A stretch of DNA of 64,000 nucleotides from Stenotrophomonas sp. 57 (GTDB taxonomy: Bacteria; Pseudomonadota; Gammaproteobacteria; Xanthomonadales; Xanthomonadaceae). The stretch covers positions 124,001 through 188,000 of the forward strand of contig NZ_CP127407.1 of NCBI RefSeq assembly GCF_030291075.1, written 5' to 3'. The stretch's first letter is position 1; the number at the start of each line of letters is the position of its first letter. The translations under genes and the position numbers were made by a program. The notes under the pieces are model-generated. The model saw nothing but the letters and a program-made list of their open reading frames with translations, was not told where the DNA came from and made no database searches. This document shows, piece after piece, positions 19,821-28,392 of this stretch.

Positions 19821-21866
19821 ATGAAGACCTCCACGCTGGTGGCCGCCCTCGCGGCCGCCCCGTTCGCTCCTGAAGCTTTCGCACAGTCCGCCGATGCCGC
19901 GCTCACCCTCGGCAAGGTGCAGGTGCACCAGCATGGCGAAGGCCAGCTCAGCGCACACCAGGTGCTGACCTCGGTGGACGTGCTGGGCGCGGACCAGATC
20001 GAAGACCGCAACGTCTCGCACAGCTGGGAACTGCTGGGGCAGATGCCCGGCATCCAGCTCACCGAAACCCGGCAGGGTGCGGAGTCGGGCAAGGTCAGCT
20101 TCCGCGCCTTCAACGGCGAGGGCTACCTCAACGCGATCAAGACCCTCATCGACGGCATCCCCAGCAACGTCAACAGCGGCAACCAGCGCTTCATCGACAT
20201 GCTGTTCCCGCTGGAAATCAGCTACATCGAAGTGGTGCGCGGGACCAACGACCCGCGCTACGGCCTGCACAACATTGGCGGCAACGTGAACTTCGGTACG
20301 CGCCAGGGCGGCACCTACACCGATGCGCGGCTGGCCTACGGCAGCTACAACACCCGCGATGCGCAGCTTGCCGTGGGCCGTGAAGCGGATGGCTTCGCCC
20401 AGAACTACTTCGTCGGCACCCAGGCCAGTGATGGCTACCGCGACCATGACACCTCGAAGAAGTATTCGCTGGGCGGCAAATGGTTCCATGGCTCGCTGGA
20501 CGACGGCCTGCGCGTGGGCCTGACCGCGCGCGCCTACCACCACGAAGCGGACGAACCCGGCTTCATGACGGCCGACGAACTGCGCACGCACCGCCGTGGC
20601 AGCGACCTGCGCAACGGCAACGATGGCGATGACCGCGACATGCGGCAGATCGCCGCGCACGTGGATTTGAAGCTCTCTCACTCGCTCACCTTCGGCACGC
20701 GGCTGTACTACAACCGCTATGAAGATGATCGCCGGGTGACCTTCAGCGATCTGCCCACCGGCAACCTGCCGCGCCAGCGCCGCGTGTGGGATGAGCGGCA
20801 GACCGGCCTGCTCAGCACGCTCACCTGGCAGGCCAGCCCCGCGCTGACCGTGGAAGGCGGCCTGAACTACGAACAGCAGGACAACGGCTACATCCGCGAG
20901 CGCTACGCCTACGCCGAACCCACTGATTTCAGCCAGGCCCCGGCGCGCGTGCAGAACAACGACCGCCACAGCTTCGACAACTGGGGCGCCTACGTGCAGG
21001 CCATCTACCAGCCCGCCGAGGCGTGGAAGATCGTGCCGGCCTACCGTATCGACCGCTTCAGTGGCAGCACGCACCTGATGAGCGGCATCAGCGGCCGCTT
21101 GCAGGACTACGGCACGATCGGCCAGCCCAAGCTGAGCGTCATCCACAGCCTGGGCGAAACCACCCACGTCTACGCGAACTGGGGCCGCACCTTCCAGGTG
21201 CTCACCGGCTCCACCGCGCCGGCCTACCTCACCCCGGGACAGGCGCCGATGCAGCCGTCCACCAACACCGGCATGGAGCTGGGCCTGAAGTTCCAGCCGT
21301 TCGCCGGCAGCCAGGCGCGGCTGGCGGTGTGGCAGCAGGATGCGGAAAACGAGGTGTCCAACATGCCGGCCACCGGGACCACGGTCACCCTGGGCAAGAC
21401 CCGCCGCCGCGGCGTGGATGCGCAGTTGAGCCTGCAACTTGGCGATGACTGGACGCTGTGGGCCTCGCACGCCTATCAGGAAGCGAAGATCACCCGCGAC
21501 GAGCGCGATGCCAGCATTTCGCTGCAGGGCAGGGAAGTGGCGGCCACCCCGCGCCATATCAGCAACCTGGGCGTGGACTACCGCGCCAGCGACGCGCTGC
21601 GCCTCGGCCTGCAGGCGCGCGCGCAGGGCGACTACTACCTGGAAGAGCGCAACGTGGCGGGCAAGTTCGGCGGCTTCGCCGTGCTCGACCTCAGCGCCGC
21701 GTATCAGATCAACCCGCGCTGGAGCGTGGACCTGCAGCTGAAGAACGTTACCGGCCGCGAGTACGCCTACGTCTGGTACGACAGCTTCTTCTGGGACAGC
21801 GCCCGACCGATGTTCTCGCCGGCCCCGGGCCGCAGCGTGTTCGTCGGCCTGAACATGAAGCTGTAA
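19821..21866 (+). CDS. TonB-dependent outer membrane receptor, probably zinc-regulated
   Basis: 681 residues from ATG 19821. Signal peptide to about residue 21 (cleavage after AFA), plug domain about 30-150 (VDVLGADQIEDRNVSHSWELLGQMPGIQL, then RYGLHNIGGNVNFGTRQGG), then a beta-barrel ending in the hydrophobic-aromatic strand FVGLNMKL typical of outer membrane insertion. It would import a scarce ligand with TonB energy. A Zur-like box 20 bp upstream suggests zinc or a zinc-carrier; HQHGEGQLSAH near the mature N-terminus is histidine-rich. The ligand is an inference. Confidence 0.85.
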   Translation: MKTSTLVAALAAAPFAPEAFAQSADAALTLGKVQVHQHGEGQLSAHQVLTSVDVLGADQIEDRNVSHSWELLGQMPGIQLTETRQGAESGKVSFRAFNGEGYLNAIKTLIDGIPSNVNSGNQRFIDMLFPLEISYIEVVRGTNDPRYGLHNIGGNVNFGTRQGGTYTDARLAYGSYNTRDAQLAVGREADGFAQNYFVGTQASDGYRDHDTSKKYSLGGKWFHGSLDDGLRVGLTARAYHHEADEPGFMTADELRTHRRGSDLRNGNDGDDRDMRQIAAHVDLKLSHSLTFGTRLYYNRYEDDRRVTFSDLPTGNLPRQRRVWDERQTGLLSTLTWQASPALTVEGGLNYEQQDNGYIRERYAYAEPTDFSQAPARVQNNDRHSFDNWGAYVQAIYQPAEAWKIVPAYRIDRFSGSTHLMSGISGRLQDYGTIGQPKLSVIHSLGETTHVYANWGRTFQVLTGSTAPAYLTPGQAPMQPSTNTGMELGLKFQPFAGSQARLAVWQQDAENEVSNMPATGTTVTLGKTRRRGVDAQLSLQLGDDWTLWASHAYQEAKITRDERDASISLQGREVAATPRHISNLGVDYRASDALRLGLQARAQGDYYLEERNVAGKFGGFAVLDLSAAYQINPRWSVDLQLKNVTGREYAYVWYDSFFWDSARPMFSPAPGRSVFVGLNMKL

Positions 21867-21908
21867 CCGGCCACGCATCCGGTAGTGGTTCAGCGTGCTC
21901 GACCTGCC

Positions 21909-22004
21909 GGGGTCAGAGCCCTTTCCTCGCAGAAAGAGATCCGACCCCGGACCCCGCAGCGCAAGGGGTCAGATCCCTTTCCGCGAGGAAAGGGCTCTAA
22001 CCCC
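21909..22004. repeat. Two GGGGTCAGA-type palindromes
   Basis: Units at 21909-21948 and 21965-22004, each opening with GGGGTCAGA and closing with GACCCC or TAACCCC, with CCTTTCC/GGAAAGG inner arms. Same family as 19267-19305. Confidence 0.72.
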
Positions 22005-22017
22005 GAACCCGCGCTTT

Positions 22018-22034
22018 TGCACTACATTGGTGCA
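22018..22034 (+). promoter_or_regulatory. NtrC-binding site abutting the glnL start codon
   Basis: TGCACTACATTGGTGCA, a perfect NtrC half-site pair (TGCAC-N7-GTGCA) that ends one base before the ATG at 22035. In enteric bacteria NtrC bound near the glnL start represses glnL-glnG; the same autoregulation is inferred here. Confidence 0.8.
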
Positions 22035-23096
22035 ATGTCCGACCCCGCACCCCCGCCGTCCCTCGATGCCCTCGGCACGCCGCTGGCCTGGGCCGGGGCC
22101 GATGGCCGCATCATCGGCTGCAATCCCGCCTTTGCCCGCTGGCTGGGCGTCAGTGGCCGCCGCCTGCTGGGCCAGCCGCTCGCCGCGCTGGAAGTGCAGG
22201 GCGAGGCCCTGGCCCATTTCCTGGCCCGCGACGAGCGCGACAGCCTGCGCCTGAACCGGCTGGCGCTGGCCGTGCCGGGCGAGGCGCCGCGTTTCGCCGA
22301 GGGCTGGATGAGCCGCCGCGACGATGGCGGCTGGCTGCTGGAAGCACATCCGGTGGACGAATTCCCCGGCCTGGACCCGACCCAGGCCCTGCCCAGTGCG
22401 CTCAGTGCCGCGCTGAAGGGCCTGGCCCACGAGCTGCGCAATCCGCTGGCCGGCCTGAAGGGCGCGGCGCAGCTGCTGGCCCGCCGCGCCGCCCAGCGCG
22501 ACGCCAGCGAACGTGAGCTGATCGAGCTGATCGGCTCGGAGATCGAACGCCTCAATGGCCTGCTCGACCAGCTGCTGTCGCCCGCCCCGGCCGCGCCGCA
22601 TGCCGAACTGAACATCCATGCCGCGCTGGAGCGCGTGCTGCGCCTGGCCGAGAGCGAGGCCGGCTGGGCGGTGCGCTTGCAGCGCGACTATGACCCCAGC
22701 ATTCCTGAATTCCATGGCGACGCCGATCGCCTCACCCAGGCCGTGTGGAATCTGGTGCGCAATGCGATCCAGGCCGGCGCCGGCAACATCACCCTGCGCA
22801 CGCGGGTGGAGCATGGCGTGCGCATCACCGAGCAGCTGCACACCCTGGCCCTGCGCCTGGAAATCGCCGATGACGGCCGCGGCGTGCCCGAGGAACTGGC
22901 CGAGCACCTGTTCCTGCCGCTGGTCAGTGGCCGCGCCGAAGGCACCGGATTGGGCCTGGCGCTGGCCCAGCAGGTGGCGCGCGAGCATCGCGGCACGCTC
23001 ACCTACCGCTCGCGCCCCGGCCATACCGTGTTCACCCTGCTGCTGCCGATCGGCAACGGCGCCGCCCCGGCCGAGGAGGCCCTGCGCGATGTCTGA
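22035..23096 (+). CDS. glnL: Nitrogen regulation histidine kinase NtrB
   Basis: 353 residues. A PAS-like sensor region (about 1-110) precedes the DHp helix with phospho-accepting histidine in LAHELRNPLAGLKGAA (His132), and a HATPase domain with VWNLVRNAIQAG (N box), ADDGRGVP (G1) and GTGLGLALAQ (G2). NtrB phosphorylates NtrC when nitrogen is short and dephosphorylates it with P-II when nitrogen is ample. No membrane segment, as expected. The stop overlaps the glnG start by 8 nt, so the two are coupled. An NtrC box sits right at the start codon. Confidence 0.93.
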   Translation: MSDPAPPPSLDALGTPLAWAGADGRIIGCNPAFARWLGVSGRRLLGQPLAALEVQGEALAHFLARDERDSLRLNRLALAVPGEAPRFAEGWMSRRDDGGWLLEAHPVDEFPGLDPTQALPSALSAALKGLAHELRNPLAGLKGAAQLLARRAAQRDASERELIELIGSEIERLNGLLDQLLSPAPAAPHAELNIHAALERVLRLAESEAGWAVRLQRDYDPSIPEFHGDADRLTQAVWNLVRNAIQAGAGNITLRTRVEHGVRITEQLHTLALRLEIADDGRGVPEELAEHLFLPLVSGRAEGTGLGLALAQQVAREHRGTLTYRSRPGHTVFTLLLPIGNGAAPAEEALRDV

Positions 23097-24537
23097 GTCT
23101 TCATCGTCCCCGCAGCGCATCTGGGTGGTCGACGACGACCGCGCCGTGCGCTTCGTGCTGTGCACCGCGCTGCGTGAGGCGGGCTACCAGGTCGTTGATT
23201 TCGACAGCGCCGCGCCTGCGTTGCAGGCCTTGAGCGAGGGCCCGCCGCCGGCGCTGCTGTTCACCGATGTACGCATGCCCGGCGACGACGGCCTGGTGCT
23301 GCTGGACAAGCTCAAGGCCGCGCTGCCGCAGCTGCCGGTGGTGGTGATGTCCGCCTACACCGATGTGGCCAGCACGGCGGGGGCATTCCGCGGTGGCGCG
23401 CATGAGTTCCTGTCCAAGCCGTTTGATCTGGACGATGCGGTGGCGCTGGCACAGCGCGTGCTGCCGGCTGTGGCACCGGCACTGGCCGCGCCCACGCCTG
23501 CCGCCGAAACGCACAGCGACCAGCCGCCGCAACTGGTGGGCGATACCCCGCCGATGCGCGCGCTGTTCCGCGCCATCGGTCGCCTGGCACAGGCGCCGTT
23601 GGCGGTGCTGATCACCGGCGAGACCGGCACCGGCAAGGAACTGGTGGCCAATGCGCTGCATCGTGAATCACCCCGCGCGCACGGTCCGTTCGTCGCGCTC
23701 AATACCGCGGCGATTCCCGCCGAACTGCTGGAGAGCGAGCTGTTCGGCCACGAGGCCGGTGCCTTCACCGGCGCGCAGCGCCGCCATATCGGCCGTTTCG
23801 AGCAGGCCGACGGCGGCACGCTGTTCCTGGATGAAATCGGCGACATGCCGCTTCCGCTGCAGACGCGCCTGTTGCGCGTGCTGGCGCAGGGCGAGTTCTT
23901 CCGCGTCGGTGGCCGCGAGCTGATCCGCGTCGACGTGCGCGTGGTGGCCGCCACCCACCAGGATCTGGAGGGACTGGTCGCGGAGGGGAAGTTCCGCGCC
24001 GATCTGCTGCACCGCCTGGACGTGGTGCGCCTGCAGCTGCCGCCACTGCGCGAGCGCCGCGAGGACATCGCGCAATTGGCCAGCACCTTCCTGGCTGCCG
24101 CCGCACGCAAGCTGGATACGCCGCCGAAGCGCCTGACCGCCGCGGCCCTGCAGGCGCTGCGCGAGCACGACTGGCCGGGCAATGTGCGCGAGCTGGAGAA
24201 TGTGTGCTGGCGGATGGCCGCGCTGGCCGCCGCCGACACCATCGGCGTGGCCGACGTCGATACCGCGCTCAATCGCGCGCGTGGCCGCCGCAGCCCCGCG
24301 CACGGTGCCGATCCGGGGCAGTGGGAAGTGCTGCTGGCCGAGTGGGCACGGCGGCAGCTGGCCGAAGGCGTGGAAGGGCTGCATGCGCAGGTGCGCGAGC
24401 GGGTCGACCATGCGCTGCTGGAAGCCGCGCTGCAGATCACCCATGGGCGCCGCGCAGAAGCCGCTGCCCGCCTGGGCCTGGGCCGCAATACCCTTACCCG
24501 CAAGCTGGGCGCCGGACGTCGCCGCGGGGGCCATTGA
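23089..24537 (+). CDS. glnG: Nitrogen regulation response regulator NtrC
   Basis: 482 residues. Receiver domain 1-125 with phospho-acceptor Asp60 in LLFTDVRMP; AAA+ sigma-54 activator domain about 150-385 with GETGTGKE (Walker A, residue 177), GAFTGAQ (sigma-54 contact, residue 224) and GTLFLDEIGD (Walker B); Fis-type helix-turn-helix at the end (AEAAARLGLGRNTLTRKL). When phosphorylated by NtrB it activates RpoN promoters such as the glnA promoter in this window. The ATG at 23089 lies inside the glnL reading frame. Confidence 0.95.
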   Translation: MSESSSSPQRIWVVDDDRAVRFVLCTALREAGYQVVDFDSAAPALQALSEGPPPALLFTDVRMPGDDGLVLLDKLKAALPQLPVVVMSAYTDVASTAGAFRGGAHEFLSKPFDLDDAVALAQRVLPAVAPALAAPTPAAETHSDQPPQLVGDTPPMRALFRAIGRLAQAPLAVLITGETGTGKELVANALHRESPRAHGPFVALNTAAIPAELLESELFGHEAGAFTGAQRRHIGRFEQADGGTLFLDEIGDMPLPLQTRLLRVLAQGEFFRVGGRELIRVDVRVVAATHQDLEGLVAEGKFRADLLHRLDVVRLQLPPLRERREDIAQLASTFLAAAARKLDTPPKRLTAAALQALREHDWPGNVRELENVCWRMAALAAADTIGVADVDTALNRARGRRSPAHGADPGQWEVLLAEWARRQLAEGVEGLHAQVRERVDHALLEAALQITHGRRAEAAARLGLGRNTLTRKLGAGRRRGGH

Positions 24538-24630
24538 ACGGCCTCTGCACGCGATCCTCGCGCCCGCTTGCCGAACTGTTGATCGTTCATGGACGATGCC
24601 GTCCGTAGTGTCATCTGCAAGGAGTCTTCG

Positions 24631-25200
24631 ATGCGTCTGTCCTTTGCCATCCTCCCGTTGTCCGCCGCCGTGCTGCTGTCTGCCTGTGGCAGCGCGCCCA
24701 AGAAGGCCGAGCCCACCCCGCCGCCGCCGACCGTGGTCAGCGCTGCGAAACAGGCCGAGGCCAATCTGTCGCCGTCGTCGGCCAGCATCGTCAGTGGCCG
24801 CCTGGCATTGATGGTGGAGCCTGGTGGCCTGCACATCACCGGCCTGATCGGTGGCCTGCAGCCGATGCAGCAGGCCGGCTTCCACATCCACGAGCGCGGC
24901 GACTGCAGCGCGGTGGATGCCAGCAGTGCCGGCAACCACTTCAACCCCGGTGGCGCCGCGCATGGCCGCGCCGGCACCGGCAAGCACCACCTGGGCGACA
25001 TGGACAATCTGCGTGCCGACGCCCAGGGCCGCGCCAACGTCGATATCCACCTCAAGGGCGTTACCCTTGGCGGAGGCGCCGCCACCGATATCGCCGGACG
25101 TGCACTGGTCGTGCATGCCAACGCCGACGACTATCGCAGCCAGCCCGCCGGCAATGCCGGCGTCCGCATCGCCTGTGGCGTGATCCGGGTTGTCCGCTGA
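24631..25200 (+). CDS. sodC: Cu/Zn superoxide dismutase, lipoprotein form (copy 1)
   Basis: 189 residues from ATG 24631, with AAGGAG 8 nt upstream. The lipobox LLSAC gives a membrane-anchored periplasmic enzyme. Copper/zinc ligands are visible: GFHIHERGDCS (HxH), GNHFNP (bridging His), HHLGDMDNL, and LVVHANADDY. It removes superoxide in the periplasm. A second sodC follows 31 bp downstream. The Pro-rich linker after the lipid cysteine resembles that of other lipid-anchored SodC proteins. Confidence 0.9.
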   Translation: MRLSFAILPLSAAVLLSACGSAPKKAEPTPPPPTVVSAAKQAEANLSPSSASIVSGRLALMVEPGGLHITGLIGGLQPMQQAGFHIHERGDCSAVDASSAGNHFNPGGAAHGRAGTGKHHLGDMDNLRADAQGRANVDIHLKGVTLGGGAATDIAGRALVVHANADDYRSQPAGNAGVRIACGVIRVVR

Positions 25201-25231
25201 TCACTGCAGGCATCATCCAGGGAGAGATTCC

Positions 25232-25840
25232 ATGCGTTTGATCCACACTTCGCTGTTCGCTGCCATCACCGCGCTGGGCCTGGCGGCCTGCGGCCAGCAG
25301 CCCGCCGCACCGCAGGCGGAAACCGCACCGGCGGCGCCGGCGGCCACCACTGAACCGGCTGCCGCACCGGCACCGGCCGCCGATGCTTCGGCCACCGCCG
25401 AGCTGGCTCCGACCCAGGGCAACGAAGCCAAGGGCAGCGTCACCTTCAAGGTGGTCGACGGCAAGGTTCACGTGACCGGCCAGATCAGCGGCCTGAAGCC
25501 GGGCAGCGAGCACGGCTTCCACATCCACGAGAAGGGCGACTGCAGCGCGCCGGATGGCATGAGCGCCGGCGGCCACTTCAACCCGGGCCACCAGGATCAC
25601 GGCAACGTGGCCACCGATCCGCACCACGGCGGCGACATGCCCAACATCAAGGCCGACGACAAGGGCGTGGCCACCATCGACGGTCCCGTCTCCAGCAACG
25701 TCAACATCGGCAAGGGCGATGACTTCGACATCATCGGCCGCGGCCTGATCGTCCACGCCGACGCGGACGACTACAAGACCCAGCCGACCGGCAACGCCGG
25801 CGCGCGCCTGGCCTGTGCGGTGATCAAGAAGGCCCCGTAA
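25232..25840 (+). CDS. sodC: Cu/Zn superoxide dismutase, lipoprotein form (copy 2)
   Basis: 202 residues with lipobox LAAC and a longer Ala/Pro-rich linker (about 20-65). Metal-binding blocks GFHIHEKGDCS, GGHFNP, HHGGDMPNI and LIVHADADDY are all complete, so both copies should be active. Compared with copy 1 it carries an extra HQDHGNVATDP segment typical of the more common SodC type. The tandem arrangement and 31 bp spacing suggest one operon that arose by duplication and then diverged. Confidence 0.92.
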   Translation: MRLIHTSLFAAITALGLAACGQQPAAPQAETAPAAPAATTEPAAAPAPAADASATAELAPTQGNEAKGSVTFKVVDGKVHVTGQISGLKPGSEHGFHIHEKGDCSAPDGMSAGGHFNPGHQDHGNVATDPHHGGDMPNIKADDKGVATIDGPVSSNVNIGKGDDFDIIGRGLIVHADADDYKTQPTGNAGARLACAVIKKAP

Positions 25841-25856
25841 GGCGCACGTGCCGCCT

Positions 25857-25921
25857 GTAGAGCCGAGCCCACGCTCGGCGGCTCTGCAGGCGGCCTGAGC
25901 CGAGCATGGGCTCGGCTCTAC
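25857..25921. repeat. Inverted pair of SMAG palindromes
   Basis: GTAG + AGCCGAGCCCACGCTCGG at 25857 faces AGCCGAGCATGGGCTCGGCT + CTAC ending at 25921. The pair lies between the convergent sodC and 25974-26861 genes and may end both transcripts. Confidence 0.85.
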
Positions 25922-25973
25922 AACAAAGCGTACAGGTAGCGCCGGGCCATGCCCGGCGGAATACGTCCGTCGA

Positions 25974-26861
25974 TCAGCGCGCCAGCAGCTCGCGCGCGTC
26001 CTGCCCGGCCTCGCAGTGCACGAACAGCACCGGCACGCCGTGCGCTTCCAGCACCGCCGCCATCTGCCGCTGGCGCATCAGGAACTGCTCGTAGATGCCC
26101 TTCAGGCGATCGCAGTCGTTGTTGCTGTGGTTGTAGTGCGCGCACCAGCCGGCCGGGTCGAACAGCGCCATGCGTGCCTCGCCGTGGGTGTAACGCAGCA
26201 GCGGCTCGGGTGCGGCGTTGAGCCATTCGTCCTCACCCGGCGCCATGATCGCCGTCTCGATCAGCGGCCACAGCGCGGCCAGGCCCTGGTTGTCGTACTG
26301 CATCGACATCATCGCGGCCAGATCGTTCACGGTGAAGTAGCGCGCGTGCTCGATGCGGGCACCGAAGGTGTTCTGTGCCATCAATGCGGTGTCGGCATGC
26401 GCCATGCCGTTGGCCAGCAGGGTTTCTTCCAGCGCGTTGGCCACAGCGTTGGTGGTGGCCACGTCGCTGCCGGTCAGCAGGAACGGCACTACGCGCAGGC
26501 CACCGCCCACCAGGCTGGCATCGGCCTGGAACGGCAGCGGCACGTCACCCTGGGCGTCGGTGCCGAAGGCGAGCAGGCGCGGACCCTGGTTGCGGCCCGG
26601 TGCCCGCATCTGCAGTTCTTCCAGGCGGCGATGGATCGGCCAGCCCGGGCGCAGCACTTCGGCCGGGTCGAAATGGGCGGCGGCGAACACCAGGTCCAGC
26701 TCGGCCACCTGCGGCACCAGCTTGGACAGGTCGCGGCCGACGCGATCGGCCAGTTCACCGGCCTGTTCGGCGCTGAGTACCGCCTGGCGGGGGATTTCGC
26801 CGCCGGCCAGTTCCAGGGCCAGCACGCCAAGGGCATTCATCGCGGGGTCGGGTTTGCTCAT
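25974..26861 (-). CDS. Conserved-looking protein of unknown function
   Basis: 295 residues, cytoplasmic (no signal or membrane segment). I do not recognise the family. Notable features are a well-ordered mixed alpha/beta composition, an acidic N-terminal third with HFDPAEVLRPGWPIHRRLEE, a central LLTGSDVATTNAVANALEETLL, and a C-terminal VLFVHCEAGQDARELL. GC and codon usage match core genes. It is divergent from the thiolase gene with a 108 bp shared spacer and convergent with sodC. Confidence 0.7.
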   Translation of the reverse strand: MSKPDPAMNALGVLALELAGGEIPRQAVLSAEQAGELADRVGRDLSKLVPQVAELDLVFAAAHFDPAEVLRPGWPIHRRLEELQMRAPGRNQGPRLLAFGTDAQGDVPLPFQADASLVGGGLRVVPFLLTGSDVATTNAVANALEETLLANGMAHADTALMAQNTFGARIEHARYFTVNDLAAMMSMQYDNQGLAALWPLIETAIMAPGEDEWLNAAPEPLLRYTHGEARMALFDPAGWCAHYNHSNNDCDRLKGIYEQFLMRQRQMAAVLEAHGVPVLFVHCEAGQDARELLAR

Positions 26862-26969
26862 GGTTCCACGGTTGGCCCATCACAGGGCGGCAGCTACACT
26901 TGGCTCCATTATGCCTGCTCCGTCGTGCAGGCCATGTTGCAGACACCCTCATCCATGCCAGGTATCTCC

Positions 26970-28250
26970 ATGCCCAATGCTCGTCCCGTCGCCATCCTCG
27001 GTGGCGTCCGCATTCCGTTCTGCCGCCAGAACACCGCGTATTCGGATGTCGGCAACCTCGGCATGTCGGTCCGTACGCTGGGCGCACTGGTCGAACGGTT
27101 CGGCCTGCATGGCCAGCAGCTGGGTGAAGTGGCGATGGGTGCGGTGATCAAGCACTCCAGCGACTGGAACCTCGGCCGCGAGGCCACGCTGTCTTCCGGC
27201 CTGTCGCCGCTGACCCCGGGCATCACCCTGCAGCGCGCCTGCGGCACCTCGCTGGACAGCATCATCACTGTCGCCAACAAGATCGCGCTGGGCCAGATCG
27301 AATCCGGCATCGGCGGCGGTTCGGACACCACCTCCGACGTGCCGATCGTCTACGGCAAGAAGCTGCGCGCGCGCCTGCTGGCGGCCAACCGCGCCAAGAG
27401 CACCGGCGACAAGATCCGCGCGTTGACCGCCGGCTTCAAGTTCTCTGAACTGAAGCCCGAGTTCCCCGGCGTGGCCGAGCCGCGCACCGGCAAGAGCATG
27501 GGCGACCACTGCGAGGACATGGCCAAGGAATGGAACATCTCGCGCGACTCGCAGGACGAGTGGGCGGTGTCCTCGCACAAGAAGCTGGCCGCCGCTTATG
27601 AGCGCGGCTTCTTCAACGACCTGATCGCACCGTTCCGTGGTGTCGAGCGCGACAACATCCTGCGCCCGGATACCTCGCTGGAAAAGCTCGCCACGCTGAA
27701 GCCGGCCTTCGACAAGGTCTCCGGCCGCGGCACGCTCACCGCCGCCAACTCCACCCCGCTCACCGACGGCGCCGCTGCGGTCCTGCTGGCCAGCGAAGAG
27801 TGGGCGCGTGCACACGGTCACGAGCCGCAGGCCTACCTGCGTGATGCGCACGTCTCTGCGGTGGACTTCGTGCATGGCGAAGGCCTGCTGATGGCGCCGA
27901 CCGTGGCCGTACCGGAAATGCTCAAGCGCAATGGCCTGACCCTGCAGGACTTCGACATCTACGAGATCCACGAAGCCTTCGCTGCGCAGGTGCTGTGCAC
28001 CCTGCGCGCGTGGGAGAGCGAGGACTACTGCCGCAACCGCCTGGGCCTGGACGCACCGCTGGGCCGCATCGATCCGGACAAGATCAACCTGCTGGGTTCG
28101 TCGCTGGCCACGGGCCACCCGTTCGCCGCCACCGGCGCCCGCGTGATCGCCACGGCGGCCAAGCAGCTTGCCGAGCGTGGCGGTGGCCGCGCGCTGGTGT
28201 CGATCTGCACCGCTGGCGGCATGGGTGTAGTGGCGATCGTCGAACGCTGA
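26970..28250 (+). CDS. Acetyl-CoA C-acyltransferase (FadI-like thiolase)
   Basis: 426 residues, near the length of FadI. The thiolase nucleophile is Cys91 in QRACGTSLDS; further catalytic blocks are YEIHEAFAAQ, GHPFAATGAR (His) and CTAGGMG (second Cys), plus TLTAANSTPLTDGAAAV. It would cleave 3-ketoacyl-CoA in beta-oxidation or condense acetyl-CoA. Several in-frame ATGs exist (26934, 26955, 26970); the last places the family N-terminus VAILGGVRIPF correctly. No fadJ partner is adjacent. A textbook terminator follows. Confidence 0.9.
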   Translation: MPNARPVAILGGVRIPFCRQNTAYSDVGNLGMSVRTLGALVERFGLHGQQLGEVAMGAVIKHSSDWNLGREATLSSGLSPLTPGITLQRACGTSLDSIITVANKIALGQIESGIGGGSDTTSDVPIVYGKKLRARLLAANRAKSTGDKIRALTAGFKFSELKPEFPGVAEPRTGKSMGDHCEDMAKEWNISRDSQDEWAVSSHKKLAAAYERGFFNDLIAPFRGVERDNILRPDTSLEKLATLKPAFDKVSGRGTLTAANSTPLTDGAAAVLLASEEWARAHGHEPQAYLRDAHVSAVDFVHGEGLLMAPTVAVPEMLKRNGLTLQDFDIYEIHEAFAAQVLCTLRAWESEDYCRNRLGLDAPLGRIDPDKINLLGSSLATGHPFAATGARVIATAAKQLAERGGGRALVSICTAGGMGVVAIVER

Positions 28251-28270
28251 TCGCATCCATCGAACAATAG

Positions 28271-28303
28271 AAAAACGCCGCCCATCGGGCGGCGTTTTTT
28301 TTT
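28271..28303 (+). terminator. Intrinsic terminator of the thiolase gene
   Basis: Stem AACGCCGCCC/GGGCGGCGTT with ATC loop and a run of nine T residues, 20 bp after the stop; A residues on the 5' side make it usable in both directions. Confidence 0.92.
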
Positions 28304-28320
28304 GTTCGGATTGTTGCTCC

Positions 28321-28386
28321 GGTGGGTGCCAAGCATGCTTGGCGCGTTGCCAGATTCACCGGTGGATGCCGGCCAGCGGCCGGCAT
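28321..28386 (+). repeat. REP-like palindromes (GGTGGGTGCC head)
   Basis: GGTGGGTGCCAAGCATGCTTGGCGC at about 28321 and a second palindrome GATGCCGGCC/GGCCGGCAT at about 28365-28386, just before the hemY stop on the other strand. The first shares its head with 17175 and 34784. Confidence 0.65.
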
Positions 28387-28392
28387 TGCCCA

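Noticed and set aside
19761..21878. 705-codon antisense frame across the TonB-dependent receptor
   Set aside because: Codon-position shadow of a well-supported receptor; no signal or domain.
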